Below are positions 22,640-34,524 of a stretch of DNA of 64,000 bases, one piece after another. Origin of the DNA: Ischnura elegans (lineage: Eukaryota > Arthropoda > Insecta > Odonata > Coenagrionidae); assembly GCF_921293095.1 (NCBI RefSeq), contig NC_060254.1, positions 8,742,001-8,806,000 of the forward strand, read 5' to 3'. Within the stretch, counting starts at the first letter, position 1; each line of letters starts with the position of its first letter. The notes under the pieces were generated by a model. That model worked only from the letters and a program-made list of their open reading frames with translations, did no database searches and had not been told where the DNA came from. A program made the position numbers and the translations under genes.

Positions 22640-24410
22640 GAGAAATCAACTTCCATAACTTTCTACTCCGATCACCGGATGTTTATCTGTACCAATGTTG
22701 TACCGAATGCCCTCCTGCCTTTCTGTGAAGAGTGCACGCGCGTAATAATAAGACTTTCCCTTTTGTCCGATCCCTATCGATCGAGATGCCTCGCTTTCCG
22801 CTCTTCTCCCCGTCGTAAATCATTGGCTGAACCCACACGACTATAGGTAGGCAGCCATTATACGCTCGCATTGCCTGCGGCGGAATTTCGAACTGTGAAG
22901 GTCGCGGAATGCAGCGGCTCAACAGTAGCCGGATCCTTGAGGGGGCGAATCGTATGGAGGGCTGAGTGAGACCACTTAACATCTCCCTTACTTGGGATTG
23001 GTAATTTAAAAATATAAATCAAAAAATAATTAAAAATCAAGATTTTATTCGAACTAAAAAGGAGGAAATGAACCATCCTGCCTTGGACACGCGTTTGCAG
23101 ATAAAGGACTACATGCTCAAAACCAATAGCGTGGTGTGCAGTCGCTTTATATTTGACACTGGAGTGATATCGATTCATAATTAATCATACATTTGATTTT
23201 AGCTGTAGCAATGTTATGACTGTGTTAAGAGAATTACTTTCATTTTAGATGTTTAAATTGATGCCCACCACGTTTTTGGTTTTGAACACGTCGCCCCTTA
23301 TCTTTAAAATGTATACTAGAGACCCTGGGCCAAGGCACGGTGGTTTATTATATTGTTTTTATTTTAAATAAAAACGTATATTTTTAGATTAACTATCTAA
23401 TCTGATTCAATATCATTAAAACTCGATTGTTTACATTTGCTCAGCTCCGAATTCCCGGAAGCAGTTTTAAACAACTGCAAATCGTTAAAATTGATTGTTG
23501 GAAACGAGCGATTACTAAAAGCCCCTAAGCAACGAAGTGAAGTGTTTCATTTGAATTTATTGCTTTTTTATAGCTGTTGCCTTAAAGCTGTTTCGAAGGC
23601 TTTGATGTATTGCAATAGATAACATTATACAGATAACGATTTTTTGTACTGAGATTGGTCATTGGGTACATCCGGATTTGGCCGCCGTGTGCATTATGCG
23701 TCATCCATCATATTCGTCCGAATGGAATCGAAGAGCAATTGTTAGTGTGGATCGAGTGAAGGTTAACGGTGGTTTTTCTTACTCTCAACTCTCTTGAGTC
23801 TGCATTCGCTTTCATTCTCCGTATAACAGTCTCATCTCACTCCGTACGTCTTCCAGTTTCCTTCCCCCTGCTCGCCTTTCCGACCACTCCGCATCTCCCG
23901 CTGTGTGCCCGCTCTGCAGAAGAAGCGAGGGCGGCCCAGTCACGGAACGACAATCATCCGCAACTCCAAGATCATCCGGTAACCTTAAAACAAAAAAGCA
24001 GCGAATCTCATCCTCCCGCCGAATGTCGAAGCTTATCCATCTCGCTCCTCGCTCGTCTTTTTTTCCCCCACCGTCCTCCTTCCTTCAACTGAGTGTCGCG
24101 CATGAGTTTCGCGATGTCCCACAAGGACGATATTCGCGTCTCTTGAGATTATTTCTGGAGTTACATTTGCCCACCAATTAAGTCCTTGTTCCCAATCAAG
24201 GCACGTCGTAAATACATGCAAGAGTGCTCAAGGTAAGTGCGTAGCAGCCAACGTTGGCACCACATTCAGTGTTGATTTGGTGAATGGAACACGTTAGCAA
24301 ATTAAGATAATAAAAAATGAAAAATAGATAAATATGCTCCAAGAATAGGTCTATAGTAAGTGGGATAAGAATGGCCACTTTTATTCGCGAATAGGTCGAG
24401 AAATGGATCT
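22640..24410. other. unassigned sequence with a pyrimidine-rich patch
   Basis: The frames at 22683-23178 (minus) and 23769-24181 (plus) lie in patches of higher G+C and C+T content and show no domain. No splice-linked exon pair was found. Confidence 0.4.
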
Positions 24411-24416
24411 CTTTAA

Positions 24417-24637
24417 CCCTTTCTAACCCAGAGATGATTAGGCGAAAAATCCATTTTCAAGATTTTTCATTCTGAAAGCTTTAAATTTTACACTCAATTG
24501 TAATTATCGTGGAGGCTTAATATTTCATCGTTAAAAATTTCACAAGAAAATAACGGGTAGTTTAAGTATTTCTTAAATGAAACTCAAAGTTTAAACATTT
24601 TTGATGTTGCTTGAAAGCAACGTTGGGTGATAAAGGG
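24417..24637. mobile_element. piggyBac-type MITE at a TTAA site
   Basis: TTAA at 24413-24416 and again at 24638-24641 bounds a 221-bp segment. It begins CCCTTTCTAACCCA and ends TGGGTGATAAAGGG, an imperfect inverted pair starting with CCC. TTAA duplication with CCCTTT-like ends is the piggyBac signature. There is no coding. Confidence 0.75.
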
Positions 24638-24649
24638 TTAACTCCGTAC

Positions 24650-25455
24650 CTCTATCACAATCGAAAGCAAAAGAAAAATTATGATCTCACACTATCATCA
24701 TGAAAAGTCACAAGTAACAGCATCGGTTCTCTGTTTATACTCTATCTGGGTATTTCCCATGTCAGCATCTGATATTTCATAGCACTAGGGGTACCAAAAG
24801 GCAGCAAGAGCAAAATTTGGCGGAAGATAAATGCACTAAACTGCAATGAAGCTCATACTCAGTGATTGCACCCGTTGGCTGGTTCGTGAAGATGAATGTG
24901 AATTTCACATGGGGGGGGAGAGAGAATTTGAAGAATTTTCGTTCGTGGATTTATTCACCCCAAGACTTCACCCAGAGCTTGATCTGAGAATCCTTCGGTG
25001 ATCAGCCTAGAGCTACACCCTTTTAGCCATAGCGCTGTACCACTCATTGCCATGAGACCACTTCGTGTGCATCATAAATTACTTTTCAAGTCGAATTCAC
25101 CATTTCATGCTTCAATGGTCCTTATCGATGACCAAGATGCGTGTTTTAGGGCCTGTTTATACTATAAATTAACCCGTGTGAGTGAATGTCTAAATACATT
25201 AACGATTTTGGTGTATTTGGACGGAAAATGTACGAATGGATGAACCAAATTAGAACGGGTTATATTTTATGTACATGAATTCATGCAATTTGGATGGTTA
25301 CACGGTGTATTTTTTTGTTCATTCCCGCGTTTATACATTTGGACATAAACGTGTTCGAGTGAAGGTATCGTGAAACCAAGTCTTTAAATCTGTTCTTATT
25401 TGGGAAGGGATGATCTGCTCAATACAATGGTATCAAGCATCCAAAGCAAACCATC
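24650..25455. other. unassigned sequence
   Basis: There are no domain-bearing frames; one short G run (24911-24918) is the only oddity. Confidence 0.4.
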
Positions 25456-25459
25456 CTTG

Positions 25460-25742
25460 CTTCATGGAATGGCATTTGGAGAAGGCGACCGACAGCTGAA
25501 GTCATATGCGCCATTAGGAAAGTGTAGCGAAGGAAGGACGGAGAGAAACCCTACGTCAGAATTAGATTATATTCATGAAAGGCACCAAGGGGACCACGGC
25601 TTAACGTCCCATCCGACGGACGGAGTACTGTACTTCAAGTGCCCTCCACAAACACTCTGTTGGGATAGGGCACTCTCTGAAAAATTTCTGACCCCGCTCG
25701 GATATGAACCCAGGCCCACAGCCTGGGAAGCCAAAAATGTCG
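25460..25742 (-). repeat. SINE family 1, near full length
   Basis: The minus strand carries a decayed head (CCCAGGCTGTGGGCCTGGGT on that strand, around the B-box position). The conserved body follows (ACTCCGTCCGTCGGATGGGA, AAGCCGTGGTCCCCTTGGTG, CCTTTCATG), then the tail with CGGTCGCCTTCTCCAAATGC. The 138-codon plus-strand frame at 25400-25816 is simply this repeat read through. Confidence 0.8.
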
Positions 25743-25994
25743 CCTCCATAACAACCCTAACCCTTGATTGCTTTATTTCTTCACCTCTAAGCCATCTTCT
25801 CCAATGGCCTATATAAGACTGGGTTAACCGAACAAAATGTTGACGTCTTAATTCACACTTTGTGTCACATGAGTCCGATGTCGCGCTTCTAATGCCGCTG
25901 TCGGGGAAAAATACCTTATTTTTGTCGCTGTTCAGCCACGAGAGTTTTCAAAACACTCCACGAAACAAGTATTACGCACGCAGTCACGCGCACG

Positions 25995-26180
25995 AGTGAG
26001 AAGTTATATACACCAAAGATGAAGTTCACCAAGAAAAATATTTGTGCTTCGCCGGCGTTCGAACCCAGATCTCCCGATCTCTTGGTAGAATCCGACTGGT
26101 ATGAACTGGTTGGCTCACGGAAATCGAGAGATACGGGTACGAATCGGCCCAGCCTAAATATTTATTTCGAGGCGAATTTT
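25995..26180 (-). repeat. SINE family 3, copy 1
   Basis: The minus strand contains GAGATCTGGGTTCGAACGCC followed by GGCGAAGC and a body (CTTGGTGAACTTCATC). It matches the plus-strand copy near 43005-43140 (GAGATCTGGGCTCGAATCCC, then GGCGAATTCCTCCATC). The B-box-like element indicates tRNA ancestry. Confidence 0.6.
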
Positions 26181-26340
26181 ACCCTCAGTTCATCTCTTTA
26201 CACCTTCGAACTGAAGACGCTGGCAGGATAGCCAGCGAAACTGTTGTCTATAAACAAGCTGACGCGGAAGAAAACCCTGAAGAAATGCAGAGATCATCTC
26301 TTGAGATAGTTTGTTCCGCTCTAACACTGAATTCATTCCC

Positions 26341-26682
26341 TTAACAAACGACGCGAGAGAAAAAAATTCTGAAGGGTGATTTCGTTTTTGCCTTTTGCAG
26401 TAAAAATACTTTGGAAGGCGAAGGATTAAGTGTTGAACCGTTTCCTTTAGCTACAGCACGCGATACTTCCTCCTGGATGGACGGATCAAAAGTGCACTCC
26501 TGACAATCACTAGAACCTGATGCTTGCCTTACTCTTTTCTTCGGAGGCCACTTAATGCACTTCAGAAAACAACTTCCTTCCTCATGTCCGTAAAAATCAT
26601 GCAAAAGAACGCGATACGCTGGCCACTTCCGTCGAAAGAGAAACTCACTCCTTCCACTCGACGCTACTGCTTTTACTACTGA
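26341..26682 (-). other. open frame without a start codon, unknown
   Basis: The frame is open for 113 codons on the minus strand between a stop at 26683-26685 and the TAA at its end. It contains no methionine at all, so it cannot be a complete gene. Its composition looks less random than neighbouring frames: WPAYRVLLHDFYGHEEG is followed by SCFLKCIKWPPKKRVRQ and later DCQECTFDPS. I do not recognise a domain. It could be an internal exon, but no clear acceptor was fixed. It could also be part of a transposon whose MITE lies next to it at 26720. Confidence 0.25.
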
Positions 26683-26719
26683 CTATACTTTACCGATGAA
26701 TTCTTTCCTGACTTTACTA

Positions 26720-27144
26720 AGCCTGAATCACACGATCATTTTTTTCGTCGCTAAAAGCGATCGCTCTAGTGATAATTTTTCTGAATCACGCGGTCCCTCC
26801 CGCCGTCGCTTTTCGCATCATTTCGGATATCACAGCTCGTTGTCATGGGAGCCGCATAACGAAAATAGACAGCGTCTTTGTTTATCTATGTTGTTCCCAC
26901 GATTGTCAAACGTTGCGCTGCAATCGCTCCATACGGGCATGCGTTCTTATTGGCTGATATGGGGTTTTGGGGACGGTTTTAGCGACGGAAAATGGAGCGG
27001 ACGAGCGATGAAAAATAGCAATGGGAATCCTAATCGCGATCGCAAAAAACAATTGCCGGCGACGATCATTTGCGAGTGATTACTCTTGAGATCGCGATAG
27101 TGATCTCTTTTCGCGACGAAAAAAATGATCGTGTGATTCAGGCT
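26720..27144. mobile_element. 425-bp MITE with perfect 32-bp ends
   Basis: Both ends begin AGCCTGAATCACACGATCAT and the inverted match is perfect for 32 bases, including a run of seven T on one side and seven A on the other. Just inside are further GCGATCGC-like motifs. Adjacent triplets are CTA on the left and TTA on the right, one mismatch from the 3-bp duplication of PIF/Harbinger elements. The superfamily is therefore only suggested. The frames inside have no transposase features. Confidence 0.8.
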
Positions 27145-27149
27145 TTAGG

Positions 27150-28940
27150 CTCATTTTATAGCCACCCTTCATCGCAACTAATTTGTTCGCCGTATCAGAG
27201 TGAATGGAAGGGAAAGGCATTTTGGAATCCACATATCAGAAGACTAAATATTTCTAAATGGACGCCGAGGGGAATGAAGCGAAAAAAATACCAATCCCCG
27301 ATCCCCGTGTGCTCTTTCCATTTCACAAATTTTGCTGGTACTATATAGCGTCAATGGTAATCACTTGATGTCAGTCCCTCAATTTGCAAAGCATCGCAGA
27401 ATTGACAAAGAAATACGATTTGAACCGAGCTCATTTACTGACGACTCGTCCAACCATAACAAGCTATTCACTGGGTAAAGGGTTAAGATTGATGTCGAGG
27501 AAAGTGCAAGGCCCTTCTGTAGCTCTAATACTACTCGTGAGTAATGATGACATCACATTTGCTGAAAACCGTAAGTGGACTTTTCTTTGAGGACTTCAAA
27601 TTTAGACAAATTAATAGAAATGCATTTTAATGTTAATATCTAGGGAAAAGAAGAATGTCCTCTGTATTCAAAATATTTATTTTATGATGGGTAACCCTTG
27701 TGAAGGCTGTATTTTAGATTTTTAAATTCTATAAAAGAATCTTTATCTGTACTGCGTTGTATTTTAGGTGATGCAATGTTGGTTACGCCAAATAAGAGAT
27801 GGGCCTCAACGCACTGCCAAAACCGAAAACTAGATAGCATCTCAGCACCTACGACGATTCTTCTAAAAATAAGCGTGGAATTGAATGTATAAGAAAAGGT
27901 ATACTCAGTTTTAGGATCCATTCTCCATTTAATCTCAGTTTTTCACGTATTTATTTTTATAACTCATTGTTTGATGGCCAATGACCATTGCGCTGCGTAG
28001 GAACTACCGCTGTCCCATGCATATTATCATAAAGAAATTACGCATAGTGTTAATTTATAAGAAATAGGTGGTGTCAATATTATTATGTGCTACACTCAAT
28101 TTATTATCGGTGTAACGAGCTGTCGTTTTAGTTTTTTATAGCCTTTTTATTTTAAAGTAATGCGTAGACAATTCAGCTTCTTTTACTGTTGCTTCTGAAT
28201 ATAGGAGGTAAAATCATGGCCCAGTGTGTAACATTGTGACTTAAGAAAGTATTTTAGTTGGAGTATTCGCAGTGTGGGAGGATTGCAGTTCAGGATTCGC
28301 AGGAGGAATATTGACATCATCCCGGGTGTACCTTGCGCGTGTTTCACGCCGCCATACGCACCCATCTGCGCCGCACACTGGTCCCCAAAATGGGTTCCCT
28401 GGAAAGAAAGTGCGCCACAGTTACCCAAAGAAACCAAAGCGCAGAGTTTGGATGGGCTTTTGAGGTCGCTCATTACGAATTTGACTCCGGAACTTTAAAA
28501 AATCAAGATCTTCATGAACACTATAAATCTGAAATTGTGTTTGTGCAATCCCGAAATCTTGTCACTCTAAAAGTATTCCCAGTTTTGGAGATTTCTTGAG
28601 CATATTCTATGTGGGTAAACTGTTCTCGGGATTACCACCGGGTTAATTCTTTCATGAATCATGAATTTCAATGGTTAAAATTTGTGAAATAACCCGAATA
28701 AGATGTTTTTGCGCAGCAAGATTTAGATAAAACCGTGAGGCACTATTTCCTTACCGATAACATTTCGCTTTCGGTACTCTATGTGCTCATTTTATCGTAA
28801 GAAGTTAATTAAAAATTCGAAAATAACACATTTTTTTAATTGAAATTTTATTAAAGTTGCTCATATATTCTTTTTCTAGCTTACAGAAATCACATAGGAA
28901 TAATAGCGGTGTTGATATAACCCTCTGCACTGGAGACTTA
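27150..28940. other. unassigned sequence
   Basis: The overlapping frames at 28183-28599, on both strands, reflect a patch of higher G+C content and carry no domain. No inverted ends or tRNA-like boxes are clear. Confidence 0.4.
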
Positions 28941-28949
28941 TTTCGCTGC

Positions 28950-29032
28950 GCAGTGGCACAGCGGCCGTCTCGAGTGCGCTCACTTTCAGACTGGTCTGTG
29001 TCGAATGGTGTATTCCCTGCCACATGTTACTA
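28950..29032 (+). repeat. tRNA-like SINE head
   Basis: TGGCACAGCGG is an exact A-box match, and about 40 bases later TGTGTCGAATGGTG stands in the B-box position. The arms cannot be folded into a full tRNA. A single copy was seen in the window, so its family is unknown. Confidence 0.4.
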
Positions 29033-29215
29033 TCACTAATAGAAGTAACAAGGATTGACCTAATACCGCTTTTCCGTCGAAAATTGTTCGGAAAGTAAGT
29101 TAATTTTTGTGTTTCGCCTCATTTTAGGGATCTTTGGACCACTGTGCGCCATCGGGATTAGATTTTTGTTACACATGCGCATGCTACTTCCATTGTCTTA
29201 GCTGTTTTAGCATTG

Positions 29216-29372
29216 CTGATAAAATCTTCACGGGAAATCAGCCGGGAAAGGATGGACATTGTTGCCAACGTTTCTATGGCCTTCTCTGCCATCGTCTTCA
29301 GGGCGAAATTCTTGAAATGCTGGCAGCAATGTCAATCTTGACCCGACTGATTTCCCGTGAAGATTTTATGAA
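29216..29372. mobile_element. foldback element with hammerhead-like core
   Basis: The arms 29216-29265 (GATAAAATCTTCACGGGAAA, TCAGCCGGG, then GACATTGTTGCCA) and 29324-29372 (TGGCAGCAATGTC, CCCGACTGATTTCCCGTGAA, GATTTTATGA) are inverted repeats. The minus-strand motif at 29264-29304 lies at the centre. Just outside the right arm TTTGCCGGGAAAGCA resembles the sequence that follows the foldbacks at 45779 and 55465 (CGCCGGGAAA), so the three belong to one family. The frame at 29134-29541 is the foldback read through. Confidence 0.65.
29264..29304 (-). ncRNA. hammerhead-like motif in foldback
   Basis: On the minus strand: GCC, CTGAAGA, CG, ATGGC, 7-base loop, GCCAT, A, GAAAC, GTT, GGC. Both core boxes fit CUGANGA and GAAA. 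Stem II has five clean pairs with two unpaired or mismatched bases next to the core. Stem I is GCC/GGC and the cleavage triplet would be GUU. The mismatches near the core suggest decay. Confidence 0.45.
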
Positions 29373-29379
29373 CAGCATT

Positions 29380-31620
29380 TGCCGGGAAAGCACCAAATCC
29401 GTCTGTTTTAGCATTGTTCATCCCGTAATTTTCAACAACTCTGAGCTCGTTAGTCAATTTTTGGGCCATACGTTTGGGTCCCCGTCTTGGAATCGGGTTA
29501 TGTGTGGTAATACTCTGACTTTAGTGGACGCCGCGGCATGATCAAAGTGTCTGAAGCAATTCTAACTCAATTGCGGCCCAACCGGCTGCGAAGGAGGATG
29601 AACGGCTCCGATCTCACTGAATCGGTGACAGAGGAATGGATTTGCCCCGGCTGAAATACTTGTGCTTTGAAATAGCCTTCTTTTAAGTCTTCTTCCATCG
29701 CATTTGTGATAGATTCATGATGTCATTTCGTAATTCAACCTTCGCGGTGAATCACAGAGTTAGCAATATTATTTATTTTCTGTGACTGGCAGTAATCGAT
29801 TACCTCAGAGGATTCAAACTCAGTATGTGTTTTTCCAAATAGAATAAGTTATAAGTAAAGCTTCTGGCACACAAAGGTCTATATACTCAGTATTTTTCGA
29901 CGTATTCTGCTGCTGAATTAAATTATGTCTTAAAGAAGAGGCCTTCACGGCTTCCATGTTAATACCTTCTCTTATACAATTATATTTATTAAGTCAGCTC
30001 GGTATGCTACCTACCTACTGGCATTTTATGAGAATATACCCATATTTTCTTTTCCCTTCCTCGTTTCAGAGGCATTCTTCACCGTATTTACATATGTCGT
30101 AGTAAGGGAAAAAATCTTTGCTTTTTCCGCATGGTAATTTATTCTGTCCGACCATAATTTCGTTACAGCGTGACATTTTCTTATTTATATTTTTCATTCT
30201 TACAAATAATTGAGATTACCACGCGTGAATACTATTAATTTGTCTTATCTGATGTTTTAAGGAGAATGTTAAGTAGCATTTTAACTTTTCTTCAGAGATG
30301 GAGGAAGGAACCTCGGTCAAGGATTTTACCAAAGATCCAAACCATTGATATAGATATCCGGCATTTTTAACCATAGTTTGAAGGACTAAACAATTCCATT
30401 TTTCCTGACTCGAACAATTACTGATGTTAATGAATGCAAAACTATTTTGCGGTAAAATCACAAATAGAATACCGAGTAGCAATCAATAAATATAGAAGCC
30501 TTTTTTTTTACCTTTTTCGTAAAAATTAGCAATTTTGACTTGAACGCGCATCATGAAAATATAATCCTATGGTTTTTAAATTTTTTACATCCCGCAAGGA
30601 CCATCAAGTGCTAACTTAAAGCTCCAGTCACATACCGATTACGAAAAATAAACATATTTTTTCGATTCATATCGTGCATTAATGTTGAGGTACACATCGG
30701 CAATACTCCACTCTTATCTAATTAAAACTGACCCGAGTGTCGGCAGCTCTGTGATATTTTCTCATGTCAGTGTCGCGACCCTGTGCCGCATTTAAAAATG
30801 GCACTTAGTTGTTGGGGGGGATTTTATTAAATTAGTATGGAGTGAAGTGTAAGGAGATCTTTTCAGCATGAATTCGTAAGGATGGATAATTTTATAATGT
30901 AGCGCAGTATTTCTCCGGTGTTTACGCAACATTCAGCCATCAATGTTTACTCTTCGTGTGTCACATACTTTTTAATTCCATGAACGTTACACGTCCTTAG
31001 TTTAACTTATTTTGGGTTCAGAAGAGGTGATCAACCTTTTTTTTTTGGGCCTTCGAATGGGTTGTTACGGGTAAAATTATTTATGAATGGAAAACCTGAG
31101 GATAAAAATCCAACGTCGATGTTTCTTTCCTATCTCCGCAGGAAAATATTATCAATATGTGGCCAATTATCAGAAGTGAGAATTTCAATGCACAGCGCTA
31201 AAGAAAGATGTGCGATCTTCAGAAAATATAACCACTCTCAGGATTTGAGCTCGGCCAAATAATTATCAAATCGCGGTTGGTCTCAAATGGTTTCCTTTAT
31301 TGCCATTGTTTTTAATAAAGAGATGAATTTTTGCTATGAATTAGATTTGTTTGATTACGTGGTGAATTTTAATGAAGCAGATTTTGAAATTGGAAAACAC
31401 AGATTTTCGATTTTGTTTGAGGCCTTGTTGAGTTCGCCCCGTGGAATCCGAAGGAAAAAGGTGTGGGAACCGTGCGTTGGAATTTTCCGTCTTCGAGGAG
31501 AGAGAGCTGGTCCATCGAGATGAGGAAGTGCACATTTCGTGAGGAAATCATTTGCATTCCCAGAATATTCATTTTATTGGCCTGCTCGATTGCTGCGAGT
31601 ATTGAATAGCATAATGAAAT
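29380..31620. other. unassigned sequence
   Basis: Frames at 30216-30482 (minus), 31062-31262 and 31287-31523 (plus) show no domain. G+C content rises after about 31400, leading into the promoter-like stretch at 31885. Confidence 0.4.
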
Positions 31621-31884
31621 CTTTGTAGGTACATTTCATTCAATACCTTCTTGTTCGCATCTCGACGGACCAGTAACTCTGCTTTGAATTGCGCGTGAAA
31701 TTTTGTGCCTCGCATGGATGCTAACACTTTGTACTTTTGAGTAGTTAGGGAGGCAATTGAAATCGCCAAAACACCCAAAAACTTCAACCGCGAAGACGGC
31801 TTTCTCACCAGCGCGTGAAAACGGGTCTTCAAAGATCTCGACCATTCGGGGCACACCCCCACAAAATAGGCGCCAAACAGGGTG

Positions 31885-32034
31885 TATATAAAGACGACCA
31901 AATTTCTGCATCGACACTTCAGGGGACCTGAGAAAGTCAGCTGGAACGTTGGCGAAATATTGTCCAGAAAAATGGATAAACGTGGAAGGAAACCCGGAAG
32001 AATCGATGTCTACCGTCACTATCTCCGTGTAAGC
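31885..32034 (+). promoter_or_regulatory. possible core promoter and first exon
   Basis: TATATAAAG at 31885-31893 is followed about 30 bases later by a possible start region (GACACTTCAG). A short leader then reaches ATG at 31971 in a good context (GAAAAATGG). The frame reads MDKRGRKPGRIDVYRHYLR and meets a consensus donor GTAAGC at 32029-32034. RGRKPG resembles an AT-hook core. No following exon was identified and I do not recognise the peptide. It could equally be the promoter part of an LTR-type element or chance. Confidence 0.25.
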
Positions 32035-32379
32035 CAACTTGGAGATATTTGCCCTGAAACTTAGTTCGGGACAGAGCCCACAGTCCACCGCAGATATGAT
32101 TGGATTTTATTTTCGGGACAGGATTCAAAGTGTACTTTAATGCTTACGACCACAGATCATGGTCAATTCTATGTACTTGAGGCGTGATCAGAAAACAGTG
32201 GGAATTTTTGAATTTCGCGTGTTTGAAGTTTGGAGAGTCCAATTGTTATTTTTTTAAATTATGATGGTATACACCAGGTATGATTAAATTATCATCTGTA
32301 TTCATAGTTTACTATGTCTGTGGCAGGCGCTGATGTTAGATGTGCTTTTATGAGCTCGGCGATTTTTGGCTCACACTTC

Positions 32380-32650
32380 ATCACACATTTGTGAATTTTT
32401 GGCCAAAAACAATTCTGTGACGATGCCCCAGCCTTCGTAGATAGATTCCGTGTTACTTTTTCTTCTTCCAAAAATAAAGGGAACCTTAAAGGTGGTCGTT
32501 ATACAATCATATATGACACTAAAAGAAATCGCTGACAGAGCTGAAGACTATCGCAAAGATCGAGTTTGAGTGTATCGAGGATAGAAATAAGCGTTGGCCC
32601 AAGTGCATAATATCTGATGATGGCTGTTTTGAAGGCAGACGAAATTAATG
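32380..32650 (+). mobile_element. mariner transposase relic, second lineage
   Basis: Pieces in shifting frames match the C-terminal part of a mariner transposase: EFLAKNNSVTMPQP at 32392-32433, LPKIKGTLKG near 32465-32495, and ELKTIAKIEFECIEDRNKRW followed by PKCIISDDGCFEG at 32538-32640. The KRW.KCI...G.YFEG pattern is typical. Frameshifts and stops separate the blocks. It differs in motif type from the relic at 6950-7240, so two lineages are present. Confidence 0.8.
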
Positions 32651-32699
32651 CAGGCGAAAAGATAAACATAAAAAACTATTATTCCCGTTATTTTATGAA

Positions 32700-34230
32700 C
32701 ACACCTCGTAAATTGCTTTCTTAGTTCCAATTTTAAATTCAGCCTTAAATTCATTAATTGTGATGGTCATTCACTATACTGTTCGTAAGCTGCTTAAAAA
32801 TTGGATTTTGTGCCCCATATGATGATTGCATGATAGAAATATCTTTACCCACCATGGATGACTTTTCCGTGTACCTCTGAGGCCTTTTGAAATCACCATG
32901 AAAGCACTAGCTATAGTTATAGCTAGCTATAGTCAAAAGAACTGTTCCTTCCATGTTGTCTCGGAATTAACACAACTGTCACGAACTGTCATTGATTTCA
33001 TTTTCATTTCAATATTTTTCTCGGAACATTTCAAAGAGGGAAACCCTGCGCGACAAATTTCTCGACCAAGTCCCTTTGAACCTAGTTCTGTGAACACACT
33101 GCCATTGAGACAACTTCTAAACACTGATAGTGTCTGGTGTTGGACCACTATAAATTCTAAGGCTTTTGAGAAACTTTAAGAGCGAATACGAAGTAAGAGC
33201 TCCCGTATTGGTTGAATCGTAAAATTAATTTGACGTTCAATCAAATCCTTGCGAGTAGATAATGAAGTTATTTGCTACTAAATGGGCGAAATTTAGTATC
33301 AAGAGCCTTATGCTAGAGATAAGTCAGTAATCATATACGAAGCTATATAGATATGTGAAACGTACGGAAAAGTTGGATTACAATTTTTTGCGTGATTATT
33401 CTGCATATAATTTCTCATACGGAAAGAGATTTTTCTGATGTATTGTTTTGTTTTGTCTTAGGTATATTTATTCTTAGGTATATTCAACTTTTGGAATATT
33501 TCTCGTTGTATGTTCAGGTATGTAAAGGGTATAGTGGATTAAGATGGGAATTATGGACCTAGAATTAAAAAAAAATAAGTATGCGCCATCAGTTAGATGC
33601 TCTAAACGAAGCATAAATATGGTATTCTCATTTTAGAAAACCAGTTTTAGATTTGATTGTATTGAAAAAGGCGTGGCTTTTCTCAAATTTCGCCAATTTC
33701 TGCAACTGGGGTCAACGTCATAAAAAGTCTGCTCCGGCCTGAAATAAGATATTAAGTATGTACTTATATCTATGTTTCATGAAAAATCTAATATAGCTGG
33801 ATAAATAAGTTCGAAAATAAATCCTTCTACCCTTAAATTGGGAAAATTTCGTAAAGCTCTTGAAAAAGAGTTTTTGTTACAAAAGAGCCTGTAACCGCTG
33901 GAGTAATGAAATAAGAGAAGAAAGATTATTTTAAGATATGATACGTATTTAAAAAAAAGAGCAGTTAGGAAAGCAAAAGATAAGATATCGACAATCTAAA
34001 AAAAAATTGTTTTTATTTAATTCGCTAAATTAAATTACAATTGATTGGTAACTATGACCTGTTTTATCAATAAACAAAAGTCATTCAAGAGAGGCATATC
34101 AAAATTCTAGTATCTTCTTTTTAATTTATTCACCACTGAATTCTTTTTAATTTTTAATTTCATTACTGTAAAAAGCATTTCCATAACTTTTTATGCCTCT
34201 ATTTCATATTTATGTACTCGTATTCATTCA
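32700..34230. other. unassigned A+T-rich sequence
   Basis: A short palindrome (CTAGCTATAGTTATAGCTAG) lies at 32909-32928. No gene or repeat ends are supported. Confidence 0.4.
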
Positions 34231-34232
34231 TA

Positions 34233-34262
34233 GCCCTGATGAAGGAATACCGATACGTTGGT
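34233..34262 (+). ncRNA. degenerate hammerhead-like motif
   Basis: GCC, CTGATGA, A, GG, AATA, CC, GATAC, GTT, GGT. The first box and stem I remain, but the second box is GATAC instead of GAAAC and stem II is down to two pairs. It is recognisable as a family member and predicted to be inactive. Confidence 0.35.
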
Positions 34263-34524
34263 AAAAATCAGCATTTAAAATTCTTCACGACCTGCTCTCC
34301 AAGGCACTCATCAACGTTTACCAAGTTATATTTAATGAGCTTCGAGCTGAATTATATGAATATTACCGTAACTTCCAAGTTGCGTTTAGGAAGTGTTTGG
34401 AATTTTTCTTGCTAAGATCTTTTGCAAAACATCATGATAAGGCACCTGAGGGAGGCTATCCTAGGTAGAAAATGTTAAGGATCGGATCAGTTTACATTTC
34501 ATCAGTTATATAAAATTATTGCCT

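Noticed and set aside
31636..32088. 150-codon minus-strand frame
   Set aside because: No domain recognised and no splice or promoter support on that strand; it overlaps the plus-strand promoter-like signals.
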